This document shows, piece after piece, positions 27,991 through 33,894 of a DNA stretch of 33,894 nucleotides. Origin of the DNA: Prosthecobacter debontii (lineage in GTDB: Bacteria; Verrucomicrobiota; Verrucomicrobiia; Verrucomicrobiales; Verrucomicrobiaceae); the NCBI GenBank assembly GCA_945869675.1, contig CAMBPS010000036.1, positions 1 to 33,894 of the forward strand. Direction: 5' to 3'. The notes below the pieces were generated by a model. That model was given only the letters and a program-made list of their open reading frames with translations, ran no database searches and was not told the origin of the DNA. A program made the translations under genes and the position numbers. The stretch's first letter is position 1. Each line of letters begins with the position of its first letter.

Positions 27991-28156
27991 CTACGCCCGT
28001 AGGCGCACCTCGCCAGAGTGCGGGGATTGGAGGCGCGCCGACCCTCCCAAGATCCACGTTCTTGAGAACGCGGCTACGCCCGTAGGCGCACCTCGCTAGA
28101 GTGCTGGGATTGGAGGCGCGCCGACCCTCCCAAGATCCACGTTCTGGCGAACGCGG
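27991..28156. repeat. Two tandem 83-bp direct repeats, each with small hairpins
   Basis: Copies at 27991-28073 and 28074-28156 match at 79 of 83 positions. Each contains CTACGCCCGTAG (5-bp stem), GGAGG...CCTCC around GCGCGCC, and CGTTC-N4-GAACG. In the last hairpin both copies keep the stem while the loop differs (TTGA versus TGGC). A third partial copy begins at 28157 (CTACGC) and coincides with the superoxide dismutase stop codon. The array fills the gap between the convergent DUF1501 and dismutase genes. It may be a dispersed intergenic element; whether it occurs elsewhere in the genome cannot be seen. Confidence 0.95.
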
Positions 28157-28882
28157 CTACGCTTTAGCGGCTTCGTAGCCTTTGGCCACTTCAGCCCAGT
28201 TGACCACGTTCCACCAAGCGGCGATGTAGTCGGGGCGCTTGTTTTGATACTTCAGGTAATAGGCGTGTTCCCAGACGTCTAGGCCGAGGATAGGAGTTCC
28301 GAGATCGGTGTCAGCGACGATGCCTTTCATGAGAGGGTTATCCTGATTTGGCGTGGAAGTGACAGCAAGCTTGCCATCTGGTTTGACGATCAGCCAGGCC
28401 CAGCCTGAGCCAAAGCGCTTGGTGCCGGCTTCACCGAAGAGTTTCTTGAACTCCTCGATGCTGGTGAAGGTGCTTTGGATGGCTTCTCCAAGCTTGCCTT
28501 CAGGACCGGTCGGACCGCTGCCTGCAGGAGCCATCCACTTCCAGAACCAGCTATGATTGACATGACCACCGCCGTTGTTGCGGATAGCCATTTGCTGCTC
28601 AGCTGGAGCTTTGGAGAGGTCGGTGATGAGGTCGATGACATTGCCCGCAGGGATACTGCCAGATTTGAGCGCGTCTGTCAGTTTGGTGATGTAGGCCACG
28701 TGATGCTTGCCAAAATGAATGTTCATAGTGAGCGCATCGATGTGCGGTTCCAATGCCTCTGGCGGATAGGCCAAAGGTGCCTGCTCCAGTGTGATAGGAG
28801 TCAAAGCGGCTTGGGTCGTCGTGGTGATGAGTGAGCCAGCAATGGCAGCTCCTGTAGTGGTGACAAATGTGCGGCGATTCAT
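28157..28882 (-). CDS. sodA: Superoxide dismutase, Mn-type, with export signal
   Basis: A 241-residue Fe/Mn superoxide dismutase. The ATG at 28882 begins MNRRTFVTTTGAAIAGSLI, a twin-arginine-type signal, so the enzyme is probably exported folded. The frame continues upstream to 28990 but would overlap trmB. Metal ligands: His56 (NIHFGKHH), His110 (GGHVNHSWFW), Asp202 and His206 (DVWEHAYY). Gln180 in PNQDNPLM with Gly at the GGHVNH position is the manganese-type second-sphere arrangement rather than the iron type. Its exported location fits a cell with several secreted redox enzymes. The last codon and stop overlap the start of a repeat unit sequence. A 7-bp inverted repeat (28155-28161 with 28174-28180) covers the 3' end. 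Confidence 0.93.
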   Translation of the reverse strand: MNRRTFVTTTGAAIAGSLITTTTQAALTPITLEQAPLAYPPEALEPHIDALTMNIHFGKHHVAYITKLTDALKSGSIPAGNVIDLITDLSKAPAEQQMAIRNNGGGHVNHSWFWKWMAPAGSGPTGPEGKLGEAIQSTFTSIEEFKKLFGEAGTKRFGSGWAWLIVKPDGKLAVTSTPNQDNPLMKGIVADTDLGTPILGLDVWEHAYYLKYQNKRPDYIAAWWNVVNWAEVAKGYEAAKA

Positions 28883-28973
28883 GGTAGGTGACGAGAAATA
28901 CGTTCCAAGAACGTGAATGTCACGGTTAAATCTCTCTGCAATTTCTGAAATCCTGCTTAAAGAATGCTGAGCA

Positions 28974-29564
28974 ATGTCCGCCCTCTTCATTCCCCAAGAC
29001 TATTTCAGTGAACTGTGCCGCGAGGAAATCTTTCCTGATGCCACCCGCCCGTTGGAGGTGGAGCTAGGCTGTGGCGATGGCACTTTTTTTCTTGGCATGG
29101 CCAAAGAGTATCCTGAGCGCGACTTCTTTGCGATGGAGCGGATGCGCGGACGCGTGTCTAAAACCTGCCGAAAGATCGGTGAAGCGGGTTTGACGAATGC
29201 GAAAGTCATGCGACTGGAAAGTGCCTATACCGTCGGCTGGGTGTTGCCCACGGCCAGCGTGTCACGTCTGCATCTGCTCTGTCCGGATCCTTGGCCAAAA
29301 AAGAAGCACGCCGAGCGCCGTCTCGTCAATCAAGAGGAGTTTCTCACGGGACTTGCTCGTGTGCTAGTGCCAGGGGGTGAATTTTTGCTAAAAACTGACG
29401 ATACCGTTTATTTCGAAGACGCGCTGATCAGTCTCGGTACGCGCTCTGAGTTCGAGCGTCTGGACTGGTCCGCCGATGCCTTTTTTTATCCCATGACAGA
29501 TTTTGAGGAGCACTGGCTTTCTCTCGGACGCACAATCAACCGCGCGCGCTGGCGGCGGCGGTGA
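28974..29564 (+). CDS. trmB: tRNA (guanine-N7-)-methyltransferase
   Basis: A 196-residue SAM-dependent enzyme that methylates G46 of tRNA variable loops. The SAM-binding motif VELGCGDGTFF is at 29-39, with MER around 54-56, and the family signature CPDPWPKKKHAERR at 103-116. The C-terminal TDFEEHW segment is also a TrmB hallmark. It is a little shorter than E. coli TrmB (239) because the N-terminal extension is absent, as in many bacteria. The start ATG at 28974 lacks a Shine-Dalgarno. It diverges from the dismutase gene with 91 bases between starts. Confidence 0.93.
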   Translation: MSALFIPQDYFSELCREEIFPDATRPLEVELGCGDGTFFLGMAKEYPERDFFAMERMRGRVSKTCRKIGEAGLTNAKVMRLESAYTVGWVLPTASVSRLHLLCPDPWPKKKHAERRLVNQEEFLTGLARVLVPGGEFLLKTDDTVYFEDALISLGTRSEFERLDWSADAFFYPMTDFEEHWLSLGRTINRARWRRR

Positions 29565-29612
29565 ATTCTGTCACCGCATGTTGCCTTTAAGTCTGGTTTG
29601 TGGTGGGTTTTT

Positions 29613-29999
29613 CTATGCTTCTTCTGATGCAGGATTCAATAAATCATCGATCAGCAGTTGGCTGTCTTCTAGAAAAGTCTGTGCAGCACGGCGGAGGAAG
29701 TCGGCCTCTTCAGCGCGTGTGTGGAGCAGGGCGATGACACAGTCACCTCTAAAAAGGGCTAAGGCATGGCAGGTTTCGTAGCCGAACCAAAAGGTGTCCA
29801 CATGGCGATCGCCACCACTGGCAAAATGGTCGTGAGCATCATGCAGAGTTTCTAGCAATCGTTCTGCGCGGAAGTCCTCGTAGGGCAGCAGGTTTAAGAG
29901 CAATTGTCGGCGCCAGCCTAGCATGATGCCATTGACGGCTCCGCCGTTTTTCAGGCGCTCAATAGCTGAGCGAATGGAAGGAGTGATTTGGGCAGCCAT
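29613..29999 (-). CDS. Small protein of unknown function, possible roadblock/LC7-like fold
   Basis: A 128-residue cytoplasmic protein without signal or membrane segment. I do not recognise it from a named family. The order of predicted elements (helix, the strand pair VNGIMLGWRRQLLLNLLP, a long amphipathic helix at 41-60, strands around DTFWFGYETCHALALFRGD and CVIALLHT, and a final long helix) matches the topology of roadblock/LC7 proteins such as MglB, which act as dimeric regulators of small GTPases. This is inference from secondary-structure pattern only. It starts two bases after the stop of the next gene upstream, so the two are co-transcribed and probably partners. Confidence 0.7.
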   Translation of the reverse strand: MAAQITPSIRSAIERLKNGGAVNGIMLGWRRQLLLNLLPYEDFRAERLLETLHDAHDHFASGGDRHVDTFWFGYETCHALALFRGDCVIALLHTRAEEADFLRRAAQTFLEDSQLLIDDLLNPASEEA

Positions 30000-30001
30000 G
30001 G

Positions 30002-30316
30002 TTAGAGATTTTGAGTGGTGACTTTGGTGAGTATTTCGAAAAGCAGCGCTTTCTTGCTGATCATCGCGCCGGCCCCCGGGTCTTCTGGGCCGGTGCCTTC
30101 GCCAAAGTAGGCGTAGTTAATCGTGAGATCATCCTCCTGAGCTGTGCCAGTCCAGTGATCACCGAGATTCAGTGCCTCACCGATCTTCATGCCGAAATGA
30201 CGCAACCCCTGGAAGTCAGCGGCAAAGGCGTCTACCAGATGCTGGCCTGAGGTGCTCTCGACAATGCCTTCTTTGAGGGTGAAAATGGTCAGAGGTGTGG
30301 GTTTGGTCGCTCTCAT
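30002..30316 (-). CDS. Small protein of unknown function, partner of the following gene
   Basis: A 104-residue acidic protein with no signal peptide or membrane segment; I do not recognise the family. Two beta-hairpin-like stretches (PLTIFTLKEGIVEST and DDLTINYAYFGEG) flank a helix (GQHLVDAFAADFQGLRHFG), and the C-terminus is helical. It precedes the 128-residue gene by two bases on the same strand and must be expressed with it. The start ATG is at 30316 with at best a weak AGAAG upstream. A structural partnership with the neighbour is likely from the tight coupling. Confidence 0.7.
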   Translation of the reverse strand: MRATKPTPLTIFTLKEGIVESTSGQHLVDAFAADFQGLRHFGMKIGEALNLGDHWTGTAQEDDLTINYAYFGEGTGPEDPGAGAMISKKALLFEILTKVTTQNL

Positions 30317-30469
30317 ACTTCTGTCGTGTCAAAAAAGCCCGTTTCTGGCAAGCTTAAACTCTGTCCGGCGCAAGATTGTCTCTTGGCTTATAAGAATCCT
30401 TCAGCATACCTTATCTTCTGACTCGTCAATTGACGTTTTGGCGTATTCTGGAATGGTCTTTTTATCACT

Positions 30470-30922
30470 ATGACTCCTCTCACCCACGCCAGTCAGATTC
30501 TTGATACCATGCTCGGCTATCTCGGGTTTGCCGTTCAGATTGACCAGATCGAAGGTCCAGATGGACTGACGCTACAAATTCATACCGATGACAGCCAGCA
30601 GCTCATTGGGAAGCGTGGGTCCACCATGGAGGATATTCAGTATCTCGTGAATCGCATTCTCCAGCGCCACATTCCCGAGGCTCCGCGGATCCGCGTGGAC
30701 ATTGAGTTTTATCGTTCCATGCATGAAGACAAGTTAGTCGATCATGCCAAAGAGTTGGGCGACAAGGTGCGCGCTTTTGGAAAATCAGAGATGCTGCAGC
30801 CGATGAACAGTTACTACCGCAGGCTGATCCACAATGTCTTTGCCAATGATCCTGAGGTGATGAGTGTGAGTCTGGACCCGAATTTGCGCTTCAAGCGCAT
30901 CCAGTTGAAGAAGCGCAGGTGA
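30470..30922 (+). CDS. KH-R3H RNA-binding protein, Jag (KhpB)-like without Jag-N domain
   Basis: A 150-residue protein. A KH domain covers about residues 8-80 with the nucleic-acid-binding loop GKRG at 47-50 (LIGKRGSTMEDIQYLVNRIL). An R3H-like domain follows at about 85-145, with Arg117 and His121 spaced as in the RxxxH motif (YYRRLIHNVF). This is the domain order of Jag/KhpB/EloR, RNA-binding proteins linked to cell elongation, but the N-terminal Jag-N domain is missing and there is no yidC, rnpA or rpmH next to it. The C-terminus is strongly basic (KRIQLKKRR). The ATG at 30470 lacks a Shine-Dalgarno. Confidence 0.88.
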   Translation: MTPLTHASQILDTMLGYLGFAVQIDQIEGPDGLTLQIHTDDSQQLIGKRGSTMEDIQYLVNRILQRHIPEAPRIRVDIEFYRSMHEDKLVDHAKELGDKVRAFGKSEMLQPMNSYYRRLIHNVFANDPEVMSVSLDPNLRFKRIQLKKRR

Positions 30923-30977
30923 TAGGCTTGGTCACTCGGTTCTCCGGTAGATCAGTCTGTGGTTCGTGGCTTGAATC

Positions 30978-31006
30978 ACAGGATTAACAAGAGAACAGGA
31001 TTAACA
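30978..31006 (+). repeat. Short direct repeat (12 bases, twice)
   Basis: ACAGGATTAACA occurs at 30978-30989 and again at 30995-31006, a 17-base period, in the 122-base gap between two convergent genes. A weak hairpin CTGAG-N6-CTCAG at 31023-31038 lies next to it, just past the isomerase stop. There is no clear terminator T-run. It may be a decayed intergenic repeat. Confidence 0.7.
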
Positions 31007-31044
31007 GAAAACAGAAAGGCTGCTGAGTTTTAGCTCAGATGTGT

Positions 31045-31860
31045 TCAAGCCAGTTGCTCTTTGAGATAGCGGATGCTTTCCCGGGCGATGTGTTGGGCAC
31101 CAAGACGATAGTCAAAAACTTCCACGGACAGGAAGCCGTCATAGTTGACTTCGCGCAGCGCACTGATGATGGGTTCATACTTCACTTCGCCCATGCCTGG
31201 GCCGAGTAAATTTGGGTCGTTGGCATGGAAGTGGACGAACCAATCTTTGCTACCTCGGATGATGTCGGCAATGGGCTTCGATTCATCGCTCATGGCTTTT
31301 ACGTCGAGATGGAGCTTGCAGCTGGGATGATCGACGAGTTGGCAGAGTCGGATGGTTTCTTCGGCAGTGTTGAGAAAATTCGTTTCCTTCTTTCCCAGTG
31401 GCTCCATGGCGATGACGACACCGTATTTCCCAGCTTCTTCAGCGACGGCTCTGACGCTGTCAGCGGCACGTTTGAAGGCATCTTCATAGGCCCATTCGGG
31501 AAGTGTGTTGCGGGCTTTTGGGCTGCCCCAGACCATGATGCGTCCACCGGTCGCGGCGCAGAATCTAGCGAGGTGGCGGCCAAATTTAGCAGTTTCTTTG
31601 CGTTGAAGATCGTCTGGTGTGGTGATGTGAAACCAGGTTGGCTTGGTGAGTAGCCAATGGAGTCCGAGGATTTCGAGGCCAAAAGATGAGGCAATGTGAC
31701 TCAGACGCAGCGCATCTGCTTCGGTGAGTTCACGCGGATCTTCCTTCAGGGTGAAGGGGGCTAGTTCTAGAGCATGATAGCCTGCAGCTACGGCGTCTTC
31801 ACAGACTTTTTCAAAAGACCAATCAGTTGGGTAGGTTTCGTTACAGATAGCAAAGCGCAT
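31045..31860 (-). CDS. Sugar phosphate isomerase/epimerase-family TIM-barrel protein
   Basis: A 271-residue protein of the xylose isomerase-like/AP endonuclease 2 superfamily. It begins with MRFAICNETYPTDW and has the expected metal-ligand set: Glu in IAMEPLG, Asp in LHLDVKAM, His in FVHFHANDPN, and Glu in SVEVFDY. The mid-protein GGRIMVWGSPKAR segment is also typical. Such proteins epimerise or isomerise keto sugars or inositol-type compounds; the substrate is not known. There is no signal peptide. It lies 38 bases downstream of the ADP-ribosylglycohydrolase-like gene on the same strand and is likely co-transcribed. It is convergent with the KH-R3H gene. Confidence 0.87.
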   Translation of the reverse strand: MRFAICNETYPTDWSFEKVCEDAVAAGYHALELAPFTLKEDPRELTEADALRLSHIASSFGLEILGLHWLLTKPTWFHITTPDDLQRKETAKFGRHLARFCAATGGRIMVWGSPKARNTLPEWAYEDAFKRAADSVRAVAEEAGKYGVVIAMEPLGKKETNFLNTAEETIRLCQLVDHPSCKLHLDVKAMSDESKPIADIIRGSKDWFVHFHANDPNLLGPGMGEVKYEPIISALREVNYDGFLSVEVFDYRLGAQHIARESIRYLKEQLA

Positions 31861-31898
31861 AAGGCGCTGAGACTGGATTGCGCTGGTGTTAACGTCAA

Positions 31899-32846
31899 TC
31901 AGGCTTTTTCGATCAGCTTCTCAAACCATTGTTTGATGGCGGCTTCAATGCGCGGACGTTGGGTGAGTTTATTGAGCCATTCCTCAGGAATGCTTTCCAC
32001 GCCAAGACTGGCACCTAGCCAAGCACCGATCATGGCAGCTCGGCCTGCATTGTCGCCGCCGGCCCTTAGCGTGCTGAGGATGGCCGTGGCAAAATCGTCA
32101 TGGTGTGTCCAGGCAGCATGCAGTGCTGAGGGGAAACTCTGAGGTAGTGGACAACTTTGACCAAAGCGACCTGTGGCGGTGATGACATCCATTTCTCTCA
32201 GCATGTGGGCGAACTCAAAGTAGTCTGAGCCGTCGCAACTAACCTCTGGAGACTTCCGAGTTTTTTCAAAGGCGTCTTGGAAAGGTATGCCTTCAAGAAG
32301 ATGCTGCAAAAGAACCGCATTGGCTAGGCAGCAGGCTTCAGCCGTGGCATGACTTTGGGTCACGCGTGTCAGGCGACGGATCGCATCCAGCCGGTCACTT
32401 TCTGGGTTCTGATGGTAGGCGATCACCACGGGTGCCAAGCGTGTGATGGTGGTCATTTGGTCATCGTTGGCACCATTCTGATAGTTTCCCGGCGATGTTA
32501 ACAGGTTGGCTAGTGTCTCGCGGGTGGCGTGGTCCTTGTAGCTCTTGCAGATGGGGCTATTGAAGTAACCTTCAAAGCGCAGGCCAAAATCATTTTCACG
32601 GAAGTCTCCGCAGGCAGCAAGTGATTCAAGTAGCAGAAGGGCGGTATCTCCGTAATGCGTTTGATCACCTGCTTGCTTGCCTTCGTGATAATGGCCTTTC
32701 TTGGGTGCTTCAAAACCCTGAATACCGGAAGGAAACTGAACTGCTAAATCATCGAGATCATAGATCCAATGCGTGCCGAGTCCGGCGGCATCACCGACGA
32801 ATTGGCCCCAGATGGCGCCGACTAGAGATGAAAGATGGGTTGGCAC
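31899..32846 (-). CDS. ADP-ribosylglycohydrolase-family (DraG/J1-crystallin) protein with altered metal motifs
   Basis: A 315-residue all-helical protein. The start is a GTG at 32846, with AGGGGGG eleven bases upstream. Family features are the N-terminal GAIWGQFVGDAAGLGTHW, GDTALLLLESL near residues 66-76, and the C-terminal GGDNAGRAAMIGAWLGASLG. In active ADP-ribosylhydrolases the first metal motif reads T(D)DDT and the last GGDxDS/T; here they read THYGDT and GGDNAG, so at least one metal-ligand Asp is missing. It may be inactive or belong to the J1-crystallin-like branch. Co-transcribed with the sugar isomerase gene downstream. Confidence 0.85.
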   Translation of the reverse strand: MPTHLSSLVGAIWGQFVGDAAGLGTHWIYDLDDLAVQFPSGIQGFEAPKKGHYHEGKQAGDQTHYGDTALLLLESLAACGDFRENDFGLRFEGYFNSPICKSYKDHATRETLANLLTSPGNYQNGANDDQMTTITRLAPVVIAYHQNPESDRLDAIRRLTRVTQSHATAEACCLANAVLLQHLLEGIPFQDAFEKTRKSPEVSCDGSDYFEFAHMLREMDVITATGRFGQSCPLPQSFPSALHAAWTHHDDFATAILSTLRAGGDNAGRAAMIGAWLGASLGVESIPEEWLNKLTQRPRIEAAIKQWFEKLIEKA

Positions 32847-32957
32847 TGTAGAATGGTCCCCCCCTTCATACGTCGTTAGCCTATTTAGGGAACTGAAAAG
32901 TGGGCTAGATTGGATTTAAAAGTTCATTGAATGCAACATTGAGATCCTAGGTGAGAT

Positions 32958-33894
32958 CTACTTCTTGTTCTTTGGAAGCACTTTGACGGCCACCGCGTGG
33001 TCTTTTCCGAGGAATTGTTTGGCCAAGTCCTGAGCTTCTTCGAGGGTGATGCCTTCAAAGTCACTGATCAGATTTTTGGACCACTCGATGCGCTCTGGGT
33101 GCTCCTGACAATTGCGGACAACGTTTTGGGCCCAGTAGCGATTGTCTCGGCGCATCTGTTCGATCTGTGTGAGGATGGGTTTTTTTGCACGCTCGAATTC
33201 ATCGGCAGTGATTGGGCCAGCGGCGAGTTCGGCGGCGATCTTGGTGACCAATTCAGTGAGTGGTTGGGCTTGTTCGGGCTTACACTCAATCATGGCAGTC
33301 ATGTAACCGTAGCCTGTGAAGGTGTCGCTGGCCACATGGTAACAGGCGGGGCTGTAAGTTTCTCCGAGTTCTTCCCGCACTTTGATACGTAGGCGGTCAT
33401 CCAGTAAGGCAGCGACGAGGGAGAGACGGCGTGTGCGTTTGATGTCCAGCATATCGCCCGTTGGCCAATAAAGGGCGGAAATGGCTTTGGGGATCTCGGT
33501 TTCAAACGGCATGTCTTGGGTGCTGGGGCCTTTCGGGAAAGGCACGGCGCGTTCTTTGGCATAGGCAGGTTTCACCGCATCGCGCTTGGGCAGGGCGCCG
33601 ACAGTTTTGAGAATGGCCTCTAAGGTCGCTTTGACTTCGACGTCACCAACAATGGAGACTTCTAGAAAGTCACTGGCAAGTGGGCCTTTGAGCCAGGCTG
33701 CCACCTCAGCCAAGCTGCGCTTTTGCATCTCTTCAATCGCTGGGAAGCCAAAGCGAGGGTCGGCGCTGTGGATGTAGCTGACGACTTTGTTCATCATGAT
33801 GCCATCGGCCGTGTGGGCTAGATCGACATACATGGGCTCGATGTTTTTGCGGAACTGGCGCTCGGCTTCTTCGCGGTAACCAGGAGCCACCATG
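32958..33894 (-). CDS. M16 (insulinase-like) zinc peptidase, C-terminal part, cut by window edge
   Basis: The frame runs off the right end of the window; the Met at 33893 is probably internal. The 311 visible residues match the C-terminal half of an M16-type protease: the conserved VREELGETYSP segment after a DDRLRIK stretch, the repeated LLDDRL and ITADEFERAKKPIL motifs, and the C-terminal DLAKQFLGKDHAVAVKVLPKNKK. The HxxEH zinc motif of the N-terminal half is not in the window, so activity cannot be judged; the visible part may be the inactive C-terminal domain. No signal peptide can be seen. The 111-base gap to the ADP-ribosylglycohydrolase-like gene holds a C7 run at 32858-32864 and no other clear feature. 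Confidence 0.85.
   Translation of the reverse strand, partial: MVAPGYREEAERQFRKNIEPMYVDLAHTADGIMMNKVVSYIHSADPRFGFPAIEEMQKRSLAEVAAWLKGPLASDFLEVSIVGDVEVKATLEAILKTVGALPKRDAVKPAYAKERAVPFPKGPSTQDMPFETEIPKAISALYWPTGDMLDIKRTRRLSLVAALLDDRLRIKVREELGETYSPACYHVASDTFTGYGYMTAMIECKPEQAQPLTELVTKIAAELAAGPITADEFERAKKPILTQIEQMRRDNRYWAQNVVRNCQEHPERIEWSKNLISDFEGITLEEAQDLAKQFLGKDHAVAVKVLPKNKK

Noticed and set aside
27991..28156. CRISPR array
   Set aside because: There are only two 83-base units joined directly with no spacers of unique sequence, and no cas genes nearby.

Overview
The window looks like a chromosomal segment of a Verrucomicrobia-type bacterium (PVC superphylum). This rests on a long secreted heme-binding dehydrogenase-like protein ending in CxxCH, a PSCyt1/PSCyt2/PSD1-type protein next to a Tat-exported DUF1501 protein, a cupredoxin-PA14 (auracyanin-like) protein, many signal peptides and lipoboxes, and start codons that mostly lack a Shine-Dalgarno sequence. 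The genus is not identified. I see no rRNA, tRNA, CRISPR array, prophage or insertion sequence, and no gene-free gap longer than 300 bases.

Left part (1-12.5 kb): the tail of an unknown gene with a good terminator; an NlpC/P60 lipoprotein; QueE (deazapurine synthesis); a TonB-dependent receptor behind a foldable leader; a Prc/Tsp-type S41 protease convergent with it; a divergent metallo-beta-lactamase-fold hydrolase; then a minus-strand group of guanylate kinase, a membrane-anchored kinase-like/TPR protein that appears to be a pseudokinase, and ribokinase. A LysM/YkuD L,D-transpeptidase diverges from gmk.

Middle (12.6-19.8 kb): a lipoprotein with LptA/OstA-like character; a two-gene secreted unit (cupredoxin-PA14 protein plus beta-propeller dehydrogenase-like protein); a minus-strand sufE-like/selO pair; a tiny cysteine-rich CWC protein; and ribulose-phosphate 3-epimerase.

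Right part (19.8-33.9 kb): a tight four-gene plus-strand operon for exported proteins (heme-binding dehydrogenase/HEAT/cytochrome, ceramidase-like, PSCyt/PSD1, DUF1501), probably a surface or periplasmic module for degrading or oxidising an environmental substrate. It is followed by two 83-bp tandem repeats carrying small hairpins, a Tat-exported manganese-type superoxide dismutase, TrmB, a two-gene unit of small proteins with a possible roadblock-like fold, a KH/R3H RNA-binding protein, a TIM-barrel sugar isomerase/epimerase, an ADP-ribosylglycohydrolase homologue with altered metal motifs, and the C-terminal part of an M16 peptidase cut by the window edge.

The strongest leads are the pseudokinase with a G10 tract in its activation-loop region, the hairpin-bearing tandem repeat, the roadblock-like pair, the cupredoxin/propeller pair, and the four-gene exported operon with a ceramidase-like member. 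None of these is proven here to be a new system.
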